The translations under genes and the position numbers were made by a program. The notes beneath the pieces are model-generated. The model searched no databases and had not been told where the DNA came from. It was given only the letters and a program-made list of their open reading frames with translations. This document shows positions 1 through 5,292 of a DNA stretch of 5,292 nucleotides, in pieces. Position 1 is the first letter of the stretch, and each line of letters opens with the position of its first letter. This stretch comes from Scatosoma sp045128055 (GTDB lineage Bacteria; Bacillota; Clostridia; Christensenellales; Borkfalkiaceae), in the NCBI GenBank assembly GCA_045128055.1, contig JBGVRC010000037.1, positions 1 to 5,292 of the forward strand. The letters run 5' to 3'.

Positions 1-2
1 GC

Positions 3-458
3 TACGTTGCCGATTTGTATATGGTAAGCGAAAAGGATAAAAACGAACGCATTGAAAAATATGCAAAAATGTTCCATTTGGAAAAGGCGTTGGATAGCGA
101 AATTAAGTGCTATTCCCACGGTATGAAGCAAAAGACGATGGTAATCGGCGCGCTTATTCACGACCCCAAGGTTTGGGTTTTGGACGAGCCCTTGACGGGG
201 CTTGACCCGACCAGCTCTTGGCAAATCAAAGAATGTATGCGCCAACACGCGGACGCGGGGAATATCGTATTCTTTTCCAGCCACGTTATCGAAGTTGTGG
301 AAAAGGTTTGCGACCGTATCGCCATCATCAGCGGCGGGAAGCTTCGTAGAGTAGCGCGTATGGAAGAAATCCAAAAAGAAGGGATTTCTTTGGAAGAACT
401 GTACTTACAATACGCCCAAGAATCGGCGGCGGAAGATATGGACAACGAGAGAGTATAA
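3..458 (+). CDS. ABC transporter ATP-binding protein, C-terminal part (5' end outside window)
   Basis: Nucleotide-binding subunit that would hydrolyse ATP on the cytoplasmic face to power the permease encoded just downstream. The frame is open to the left edge, so the start, Walker A and Q-loop are missing; a TTG at 15 could be read as a start but lies inside the domain. Visible motifs, in order, are a variant signature SHGMKQ (114-131, in place of LSGGQ), Walker B WVLDEP (174-191) with the catalytic Glu, the D-loop GLDP (198-209), and the H-loop His in FFSSH (His codon 282-284). This order and spacing match the helical and C-terminal parts of ABC ATPases of ABC-2 exporters (CcmA/GldA-like group), where SHGMKQ-type signatures are common. 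The last 35 or so residues are an acidic tail ending in DNERV. The stop is 3 nt before the permease start, so the two are almost certainly co-transcribed. The ATPase call is firm; the substrate is unknown. Confidence 0.95.
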   Translation, partial: YVADLYMVSEKDKNERIEKYAKMFHLEKALDSEIKCYSHGMKQKTMVIGALIHDPKVWVLDEPLTGLDPTSSWQIKECMRQHADAGNIVFFSSHVIEVVEKVCDRIAIISGGKLRRVARMEEIQKEGISLEELYLQYAQESAAEDMDNERV

Positions 459-461
459 GCT

Positions 462-2363
462 ATGATGGAAACGAAAAGCCAACAAGTAGTGCGAAAACAG
501 TCGATACAATGTCCTTCGTGTAATGACGCGCTGACGATTCCAAAAACGGAAGCGTTGTACAAGTGCCCCGCCTGTGGGCAGGCTTTTATCGCGCATCAAA
601 GTTTTCGGGTGATAAGAAAACGGGAGAGATTAGAGCCCAACGCGCAAAAGCAAGCGCAAACTGAACGCAAGGCAGTTAAAAAACAGAATAAAAAATTATG
701 CATCACCAAAAGGGAAAAAAATAAGAACGAAACGCAAGAAATCAAAAATACTCCGTTTCGTCGAGTGAAATATTTGTCGTTAATGCAAATGGGGGAACAG
801 CTCCGCGCGAAAAAGACGCAAAGCAAGAAAAAACGCGCGTTTTTCACCTTTTTAAAGGCGTGCGTTTGTATTGCCGTAACGGCAATCGTTGCGTTTGCGC
901 TGCGGTTTATGAAGACGTCCTTTCAAGTCGAACCTTCGCGAGAAATGTTTACCACGTTCATAGCGGTGATTCAGCTTGTTGCCATTCTCGCCAACGTCGG
1001 CGGGATTATGTCTATTTTGTACACGAGTAAGGAAAACGCAATGCTACTTGTTTTCCCATGTACGTACGGGGAGATATTTTTAAGTAAGATTATCGTTTTC
1101 GCCATTGAAGAAATGAAAAAGAGTATCTATTTCATTCTTCCCATTCTGTTGGGCTTTGGCGTTATGGCTGGGGGCGTAGCGTATTGGATATTGCTGATTC
1201 CTATGTGGTTTATGCTTTGTCTTTTGCCAGTGCTTTTCAGTTCGCTTTTATCCATTCCGCTCATTTACGTCAAGCGGTTTTTGGAAAAACATTTGGGGCT
1301 GTACGCCTTTTTGATCGTAACGGCGATTACGGCGGTTTTCGCAGGGGTAACGGTATTATTGCAAAAATTGCCCGACCCTTTGCGTTTGGTGGCGGTGTAC
1401 AGAGAATTTATCGCGATGGTGGAAGGGTGGTTTGCTACGGCAAGCAAATGGTCGCTTTGGTACGTGTTTATCGGCAACGCTATGTTTGGAGAAGCGGTAT
1501 GGCTGTATTTGCCCTTGTCTATTTTGACGTTCGCTGCGTTTTGTATGGGCTGTTTCTTGATTGGCAGACCCTTCTATTTCAAGGCGGTTTCGTCCACGGT
1601 AGAAGCGGGCAGAACCAAGAAGCATAAAGCGGTACACCATAAACATAACAATTTGTTCTTAACCTTTTTCAGAAAGGAATTAAAGCTGTTTTTCCGCAAT
1701 TCGCAATCGGTCAACTCTGCGGTGATCACCATCTTGATGTTCCCGTTCCTTTCATACGTATTCAACTTTATATTGCTTATTATCAATAAAAACGTTTTGG
1801 GCGACTTTATGACGATTGCTTTCAACGTAATGATAACGTTGAGTATTTTAAGCGCGAATAACGCAAACGTAGCTTCGGCGATTTCCACGGAAGGGAACGA
1901 GTTTGCTATATTAAAAACAGCTCCGTCCGACACGTCGGTGATTTGTTGGGCGAAGATAGCGGTGACGTCGCTCGTCAATTTTATCGCCCTTGCCGTTACC
2001 TTTATTATGCTTACCTTTACCACCAATCTGCAAGGTGAAAATTTGGCTTTGATGGCGGTATTGCTTGTGTTTGTGACGATGGGGCATATTATGTGGAGCT
2101 TCCAAATCGACGTAAACAGCCCCCGTATTCTCGATTACGCTATGAAAGGAAACAACGTTGTCAGCAACGTCAATATCGGTAAAGCGATTTTGATAGGCTT
2201 TGGCGTCGCTACGGTGACGGGCGTACTTGCGTTGCTTTTGTTGATGGATTCGCTTTTGACGGGCTGGATTCGTTTGCTCGCGCTTGCGATAGCCTTTGTA
2301 ATAGCAAGATTTTATCTGCTTCGTCGCAATATTAAGGTGTATTTCAATGAAATTCAGATGTAA
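462..2363 (+). CDS. ABC-2-like exporter permease with N-terminal zinc ribbon
   Basis: Integral membrane subunit (633 aa) of the ABC transporter whose ATPase is encoded 3 nt upstream. Residues 17-38 form a zinc ribbon (CPSC, then CPAC after 14 residues). Residues 50-126 are a hydrophilic linker very rich in Lys and Arg, presumably cytoplasmic. Roughly 12 hydrophobic segments follow, near residues 128-149, 163-186, 221-243, 244-269, 279-300, 330-342, 346-367, 419-441, 449-468, 494-520, 527-547, 572-596 and 600-619; the exact number is uncertain. The segments ENAMLLVFP..SKI (191-210) and EGNEFAILKTAP..AKI (477-499) resemble the 'S-x-EG-x-LLK-x-x-P...AK' motif of the putative ABC exporter family (PF16949-like), which I recall but could not search. 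ATG 462 is preferred to ATG 465 because a weak GAGAGAG (447-453) lies 8 nt upstream. The cargo is unknown. The permease role is well supported; the family name is less certain. Confidence 0.88.
   Translation: MMETKSQQVVRKQSIQCPSCNDALTIPKTEALYKCPACGQAFIAHQSFRVIRKRERLEPNAQKQAQTERKAVKKQNKKLCITKREKNKNETQEIKNTPFRRVKYLSLMQMGEQLRAKKTQSKKKRAFFTFLKACVCIAVTAIVAFALRFMKTSFQVEPSREMFTTFIAVIQLVAILANVGGIMSILYTSKENAMLLVFPCTYGEIFLSKIIVFAIEEMKKSIYFILPILLGFGVMAGGVAYWILLIPMWFMLCLLPVLFSSLLSIPLIYVKRFLEKHLGLYAFLIVTAITAVFAGVTVLLQKLPDPLRLVAVYREFIAMVEGWFATASKWSLWYVFIGNAMFGEAVWLYLPLSILTFAAFCMGCFLIGRPFYFKAVSSTVEAGRTKKHKAVHHKHNNLFLTFFRKELKLFFRNSQSVNSAVITILMFPFLSYVFNFILLIINKNVLGDFMTIAFNVMITLSILSANNANVASAISTEGNEFAILKTAPSDTSVICWAKIAVTSLVNFIALAVTFIMLTFTTNLQGENLALMAVLLVFVTMGHIMWSFQIDVNSPRILDYAMKGNNVVSNVNIGKAILIGFGVATVTGVLALLLLMDSLLTGWIRLLALAIAFVIARFYLLRRNIKVYFNEIQM
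510..575 (+). other. Zinc ribbon encoded at the permease N terminus
   Basis: Codons for residues 17-38 of the permease encode two CxxC knuckles, Cys17-Pro-Ser-Cys20 and Cys35-Pro-Ala-Cys38-Gly, separated by 14 residues that include a short beta-hairpin-like stretch (ALTIP...ALYKCP). This is the classic zinc-ribbon layout, as in the zinc_ribbon-type domains found at the N termini of many Bacillota membrane proteins. It precedes a long basic linker and the first membrane segment, so it should sit in the cytoplasm. Metal binding is inferred from the four cysteines. Confidence 0.85.
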
Positions 2364-2364
2364 C

Positions 2365-2370
2365 GGAGAG
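2365..2370 (+). promoter_or_regulatory. Ribosome binding site of the Ig-like membrane protein gene
   Basis: GGAGAG lies 4 nt before ATG 2375, directly after the permease stop codon. The spacing is short but usable, and it fixes the start of the small gene. No room exists for a separate promoter in the 11-nt gap, which supports co-transcription with the permease. Confidence 0.65.
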
Positions 2371-2374
2371 AATT

Positions 2375-2776
2375 ATGAGTAAAAAAATCGTATTTATCGT
2401 GGTTTTGATAGAATGTATTCTCGCCGTGTTGCTAATCAGTTTGTTTGGGCAGGCGATTTATTCAAGCTCGCCGAAACTGGTCAACGAAGTGTATTTTACC
2501 TATGAAAATGGCGAAAAAATAGCCGACGACCAGCATTTGGAAGTATTTTTGACGGACACCAAGCGAGATTATCAGCTTTTTTGGGCGGTAGACCCCGAAA
2601 ATGCCCATAACACGAGCGTGGAATTTTCGTCCAGCGACCCCAACAGCGTTATCGTAGACGCTTCGGGGCGAGTTACCTTCCGAAGAACGGTTCTCAGCGT
2701 AACGATTACAATCAGTACGTTGGACGGCGGGAACAAAAAGGACGTTATTATATTGACGGTAAACGAAGCCGATTGA
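2375..2776 (+). CDS. Small membrane-anchored protein with bacterial Ig-like (Big_2-type) domain
   Basis: A 133-residue protein with an N-terminal hydrophobic anchor (residues 4-28, after MSKK) followed by one extracytoplasmic domain. There is no Cys in a lipobox position and no clear signal peptidase I site, so it is probably an uncleaved single-pass anchor with the C terminus outside. Residues 38-131 follow the Big_2 pattern: a variable first strand, then AVDPENAHNTSVEFSSSDP, then VIVDASGRVTF, then a final ITISTLDGG...VIILTV strand. This matches the general 'V.P..A.N..V.W.SSD...A.VD..G.VT' consensus of Ig-like group 2 domains, although the usual Trp is replaced by Phe in VEFSSSDP. It starts 11 nt after the permease and is likely the third gene of the ABC cluster, perhaps an external accessory of the transporter; that role is an inference from position only. 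Confidence 0.82.
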   Translation: MSKKIVFIVVLIECILAVLLISLFGQAIYSSSPKLVNEVYFTYENGEKIADDQHLEVFLTDTKRDYQLFWAVDPENAHNTSVEFSSSDPNSVIVDASGRVTFRRTVLSVTITISTLDGGNKKDVIILTVNEAD

Positions 2777-2800
2777 CGACTGCGTTTAAAAAAATAGAAT
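2773..2800 (+). promoter_or_regulatory. Candidate sigma-A-type promoter for the lipoprotein gene
   Basis: TTGACG (2773-2778) and TAGAAT (2795-2800) are separated by 16 bp of A/T-rich sequence. The first matches the -35 consensus at five of six bases and the second the -10 consensus at five of six. The -35 overlaps the TGA stop (2774-2776) of the Ig-like gene. Transcription would begin near 2807, giving a leader of less than 20 nt that still includes the AAGGAG. This is a pattern match only; read-through from the upstream cluster is equally possible because no terminator is visible. Confidence 0.4.
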
Positions 2801-2810
2801 AAAACATTGT

Positions 2811-2816
2811 AAGGAG
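2811..2816 (+). promoter_or_regulatory. Strong ribosome binding site of the lipoprotein gene
   Basis: AAGGAG lies 7 nt before ATG 2824 and is the best Shine-Dalgarno match in the window. It decides the start at 2824 over the in-frame ATG three codons later (2833). Confidence 0.85.
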
Positions 2817-2823
2817 AAGAACA

Positions 2824-2889
2824 ATGAAAAAAATGAAGAAGACGTTGCTTGGCGTGCTTGCTTTGGGCTGTATAGCTCTTGGCGCGTGC
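2824..2889 (+). other. Lipoprotein signal peptide and lipidated cysteine
   Basis: Residues 1-22 comprise a positively charged n-region (five Lys in the first six residues after and including MKKMKK minus Met), a hydrophobic core LLGVLALGCIAL, and the lipobox L-G-A-C with Cys22 (codon 2887-2889), followed by GGKDS. The earlier Cys16 (ALG-C) is a poorer lipobox because it sits inside the hydrophobic core. Processing by Lgt and signal peptidase II is the expected route. Confidence 0.88.
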
Positions 2890-5292
2890 GGCGGCAAGGA
2901 TTCCTACACGGTTACCTTAATGGACGGAAATAGCGTAATCAGCACCGCCGAAAAGGACAAATCCACCCATCTCGACGCGCCCAGCGCGCCCACAAAAGAC
3001 GGATATACTTTTGAAGGTTGGTATACAGACGCAGCGCTTACTACGCCTTACAGTCCCGATTTATTGAGCGCGAATTTGACGCTGTACGCGAAATATACGC
3101 CCGCAACGTTTTATATTTCTTTCCGATTAAACGGCGGCGCGTTTGCGGAAGAAATTTTGGACGTGGAAGTAAAATACGGGCAAGAATATTCCCTGCCTAC
3201 GCCTACGCGCGATGGGTATACGTTTACGGGCTGGACGCTTGATGGGGAAGATTTCCCTGCGACGGGCACGTATCAAAAAACCAATGCCATTCGCGTCGCG
3301 GCAAACTGGGAAATGACCAAATACACCGTGCAATTTAAGGCAGGCGACGAAGTGCTTGGCAGTCAAGACGTTGAATACGGGAAAACGGCGACCGCTTGGA
3401 ATAATCCCGAAGCGGGCTATGAAGTGGTCGGCATTTACACGGATGCGGAGATGACGGCTTTGTACGATTTTGGGGCGGTTGTTACGGAAGATTTGATTTT
3501 ATACGTAAAGCTTCAACCCAAAACCTTTAATATTATCGTCAACTTGGACGGCGACCCCGGCGTAGATACGACGGCGGTTTACGGACAGGAATATACCATT
3601 CAAACGCCCGAACGCAACGGGTATATTTTCAAGGGCTTCCTTTATAACGACCAGCCTTTTGCGACTACGGGTACGTATGCGTACGCGCACGACATTACCA
3701 TTACGGTTGACTGGGAAAAGGACGAAGCCTTTAACAAGAGCACCGTTTCTTTCTACGACGGCAATAAGGAAATCTCGTCCTTGGAAAGAATAGTGGAAAA
3801 CGGAACGCTACTTTCCAACCTGATAGACGCGCCTACAAAGAAAGGGTATACGTTTGTGGGTTGGTACACGGACGCAACGCTCAAAACGGCATTTGTTGAC
3901 GGTACGGAAATTGTTGCCGACGTGGCTTTGTATGCAAAATACCAAGCGAATACCTATCAGCTTACGGTAAACCTTGACGGAGGCGAATACGACGGCGAAA
4001 GCTCTTTGACGATTTCCGCTGTGTACGGCGAAGAATATAATATTCCCGAACGCCCCGTTAAAAACGGCTACGAATTTGCGGGCTATACGGTGACGGTTGC
4101 GGGAATTATCTCGGAATTTGCTTGCAGCGGTACGTACGTATATGCGGAAAATATATTCGTCACGGCAAAGTGGTCGGTTTTGAAAGCGGACGAAGATGAA
4201 GAAAGCGCGGAATTGTTCTTAAATAAGGGCAGCTACTTCAAAGAAAGAGCGGCGGCAGACCACGCGTTTGATTATGTGTTCGTAACGGGTAAAGAGTATA
4301 AATTCTCCGCCTTTGGTTCGCAAGTGGAAATTATAGGCGCGGACGACGTGATAGAAACGACTGCGGAAACTTTCTTGGCGAAAGGCGCGAAAGAAAACGT
4401 AACCATTCGTATCGTGAAGGATTATAACGGCACGGAATACACCTTTGAACGCAACGTAAGGATCGTAGACCAAGTAATGGCGTTTGATTACGGCGCGGAT
4501 TATTTGTCCGTATGGGGCGAAGGCGTAGATAGGGGTAAGAATTTCCTTGACGCGAAAGCTTCGGCGGTGATAGGGGTAGGTAAAGACGGATATATCCCCG
4601 ACTTGGCGATTTTAACTTCGGGCGGTCAAAAATTGACGATGGAAAAGGCGTACGTTTCGATTGCCGTTACGGTAGACGGCGTTGCAACGACGGACTATGT
4701 GATAGAAAGCGGAAAAATAAGCTTTAATCAAGCTCTTGTCGGCGCGGAAGTGGAAATTACGTACAAACCCAAGTATGCGTTGATTGATACGTCGAAAACG
4801 GTAAAATTGCAAATCAACGAAGGGGTAAACGTGTATACCAACACGGAATTGAAAGCGGCTTACGCCAATAAAGAAATCAGCCAAATCAATATTCTTCGTA
4901 ACATTAAAGCGGAAATCAGCGCAAGCGACTACGTTCCCGGTACGAATAATCCCATCAATAAATACGAATACAGCGTATATACGCGTAGCGTAGCAAATCC
5001 TGCGGATACGATTACCATCAACGGCAACTTCTTTAAAATTGACGGCAGCGGCTTGCCTTACGCGCATAACGGCGTAGACGGAAGAAGCTGGGCGGTAGAT
5101 GGTTTGAGCGGTTATTACGTAAACAATATGCAAATCGGTTTGTTCTTGTATCATTGCACGGACGTCAACGATAAATATATCCATAACGGCCAAGCTATTT
5201 TCAACGACCTGTATTTGGAAGCGAATAATACGGGGGACGCGGCGGCATCCGTTAAATATAATGATAAAGACTTGCTTATTTACAGCGGCGCA
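2824..5292 (+). CDS. Large surface lipoprotein with List_Bact (InlB B-type) repeats, C terminus outside window
   Basis: The frame runs from ATG 2824 without a stop to the right edge (823 codons), so the 3' end is missing. Residues 1-21 are a lipoprotein signal peptide (MKKMKK, then a hydrophobic core, then LGA-C22), so the mature protein should be lipid-anchored on the outer face of the membrane. Residues 28-452 hold six List_Bact/Flg_new-type repeats, recognisable by GYTFEGWYTDA (60-70), GYTFTGW (131-137), GYIFKGF (266-272), GYTFVGWYTDA (341-351), GYEFAGY (415-421) and repeated LYAKY or W end strands. Residues 453-668 are beta-rich with no family I recognise. From about residue 668 the protein resembles the start of a right-handed beta-helix (VYTNTELKAAYANKEIS, then ITINGNFFKIDGSG). 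Such proteins are usually adhesins or carbohydrate-related surface proteins; no catalytic motif is visible. Codon use resembles the neighbours. The function is unknown. Confidence 0.9.
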   Translation, partial: MKKMKKTLLGVLALGCIALGACGGKDSYTVTLMDGNSVISTAEKDKSTHLDAPSAPTKDGYTFEGWYTDAALTTPYSPDLLSANLTLYAKYTPATFYISFRLNGGAFAEEILDVEVKYGQEYSLPTPTRDGYTFTGWTLDGEDFPATGTYQKTNAIRVAANWEMTKYTVQFKAGDEVLGSQDVEYGKTATAWNNPEAGYEVVGIYTDAEMTALYDFGAVVTEDLILYVKLQPKTFNIIVNLDGDPGVDTTAVYGQEYTIQTPERNGYIFKGFLYNDQPFATTGTYAYAHDITITVDWEKDEAFNKSTVSFYDGNKEISSLERIVENGTLLSNLIDAPTKKGYTFVGWYTDATLKTAFVDGTEIVADVALYAKYQANTYQLTVNLDGGEYDGESSLTISAVYGEEYNIPERPVKNGYEFAGYTVTVAGIISEFACSGTYVYAENIFVTAKWSVLKADEDEESAELFLNKGSYFKERAAADHAFDYVFVTGKEYKFSAFGSQVEIIGADDVIETTAETFLAKGAKENVTIRIVKDYNGTEYTFERNVRIVDQVMAFDYGADYLSVWGEGVDRGKNFLDAKASAVIGVGKDGYIPDLAILTSGGQKLTMEKAYVSIAVTVDGVATTDYVIESGKISFNQALVGAEVEITYKPKYALIDTSKTVKLQINEGVNVYTNTELKAAYANKEISQINILRNIKAEISASDYVPGTNNPINKYEYSVYTRSVANPADTITINGNFFKIDGSGLPYAHNGVDGRSWAVDGLSGYYVNNMQIGLFLYHCTDVNDKYIHNGQAIFNDLYLEANNTGDAAASVKYNDKDLLIYSGA
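2905..3318 (+). repeat. List_Bact repeat pair 1 (A1 residues 28-93, B1 residues 97-165)
   Basis: The A1 unit begins YTVTLMDGN, carries APTKDGYTFEGWYTDA and ends LTLYAKY. The B1 unit begins YISFRLNGG, carries VKYGQEYSLPTPTRDGYTF-TGW, then a GTY motif, and ends VAANW. The two units share the GYTF-x-GW core but differ in their first strand, in the insert after GW, and in their last strand (AKY against ANW), which defines types A and B. Confidence 0.85.
3322..3720 (+). repeat. List_Bact repeat pair 2 (A2 residues 167-232, B2 residues 235-299)
   Basis: A2 (YTVQFKAGD ... AGYEVVGIYTDA ... LILYVKL) is the most diverged copy: the GW of the core is replaced by GI and the preceding DGYTF by AGYEV. B2 (FNIIVNLDGD ... 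VYGQEYTI ... NGYIFKGF ... GTY ... VDW) keeps the B-type YGQEY and GTY marks. The pair repeats the order seen in pair 1. Confidence 0.8.
3742..4179 (+). repeat. List_Bact repeat pair 3 (A3 residues 307-375, B3 residues 378-452)
   Basis: A3 (TVSFYDGNK ... APTKKGYTFVGWYTDA ... VALYAKY) is very close to A1, down to the shared APTK-x-GYTF-x-GWYTDA string. B3 (YQLTVNLDGG ... VYGEEYNIP ... NGYEFAGY ... GTYVY ... TAKW) is the longest B unit, with extra residues around VTVAGIISEF. It is followed by an acidic spacer KADEDEESAE that ends the repeat block. Confidence 0.83.
4801..5292 (+). other. Probable start of a beta-helix domain in the lipoprotein
   Basis: Residues 660-823. The segment NVYTNTELKAAYANKEISQI followed by NILRNIKAEIS matches a pattern common at the N-cap of bacterial parallel beta-helix proteins: a 'VYT-x-ELKAAL' helix, then an 'I-x-I-x-x-NI' strand. 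Later short strand-turn stretches fit successive coils: TITINGNFFKIDGSG (729-743), MQIGLFLYHC (769-778), and AIFNDLYLEANNTG (791-804). The domain is cut at the window edge. This is a fold-level guess from sequence pattern. Confidence 0.5.

Noticed and set aside
158..562. A 134-codon minus-strand frame across the ATPase/permease junction.
   Set aside because: It is antisense to the Walker B, D-loop and H-loop codons and to the zinc ribbon, all of which are clearly coding on the plus strand.
871..885. Perfect inverted repeat TTGCCGT-A-ACGGCAA.
   Set aside because: It is inside the permease coding region (first membrane segment), has only a one-base loop, no T-run follows, and ordinary Ala/Val/Thr codons explain it; an operator role has no support.
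1184..1627. A 147-codon open frame on the plus strand in another frame of the permease gene.
   Set aside because: The permease frame continues through it with clear membrane segments, and the alternative protein has no recognisable domain.
2777..2823. Possible terminator between the Ig-like gene and the lipoprotein gene.
   Set aside because: The 47-nt gap is A-rich but contains no stable stem-loop followed by a T-run.
2905..4179. Repeated GGGTATACGTTT-like DNA words suggesting a DNA repeat or CRISPR-like array.
   Set aside because: The words recur because they encode the conserved GYTF core of the List_Bact protein repeats; spacing is irregular and the intervening DNA is coding.
4612..5193. 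A 193-codon open frame on the minus strand.
   Set aside because: It lies wholly inside the lipoprotein gene, antisense to it, and its protein is a low-complexity mix of Val, Arg, Phe and Ala produced by the reverse complement of the common codons; it has no good ribosome binding site evidence or recognisable domain.

Overview
The window looks like chromosomal DNA from a Gram-positive bacterium of the Bacillota, probably an uncultured gut-type clostridium. This is inferred from AGGAG-type ribosome binding sites, tight co-directional gene packing, a lipobox protein with InlB B-type (List_Bact / Flg_new) repeats, and a moderate G+C composition with heavy use of GCG, ACG and TTG codons. No rRNA or other strong taxonomic marker is present, so the assignment is tentative. 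All four genes lie on the + strand, and both the first and the last are cut by the window edges.

Region 1 (3-2776) is a compact three-gene cluster. It holds the C-terminal part of an ABC transporter ATPase, a polytopic ABC-2-like permease/exporter subunit of 633 residues, and a small single-pass membrane protein with a bacterial Ig-like (Big_2-type) extracytoplasmic domain. Gaps of 3 and 11 nt suggest one transcript. The ATPase and permease should form one transporter; the substrate cannot be read from the sequence. The permease has an unusual N-terminal CxxC...CxxC zinc ribbon joined to the membrane part by a long, strongly basic linker.

Region 2 (2824-5292) is the first 823 codons of a large surface lipoprotein, open at the right edge. 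It has a lipoprotein signal peptide, six List_Bact-type repeats arranged as three alternating A-B pairs, two or more further beta-rich segments, and then what looks like the start of a parallel beta-helix. A plausible sigma-A-type promoter (TTGACG, 16 bp, TAGAAT) overlaps the stop codon of the preceding gene, so this gene may be transcribed independently of the ABC cluster.

No RNA genes, CRISPR arrays, mobile elements or convincing terminators were seen. Nothing here is clearly a new system. The most distinctive points are the zinc-ribbon/permease fusion, the Ig-like third component of the ABC cluster, and the A-B super-repeat in the lipoprotein.
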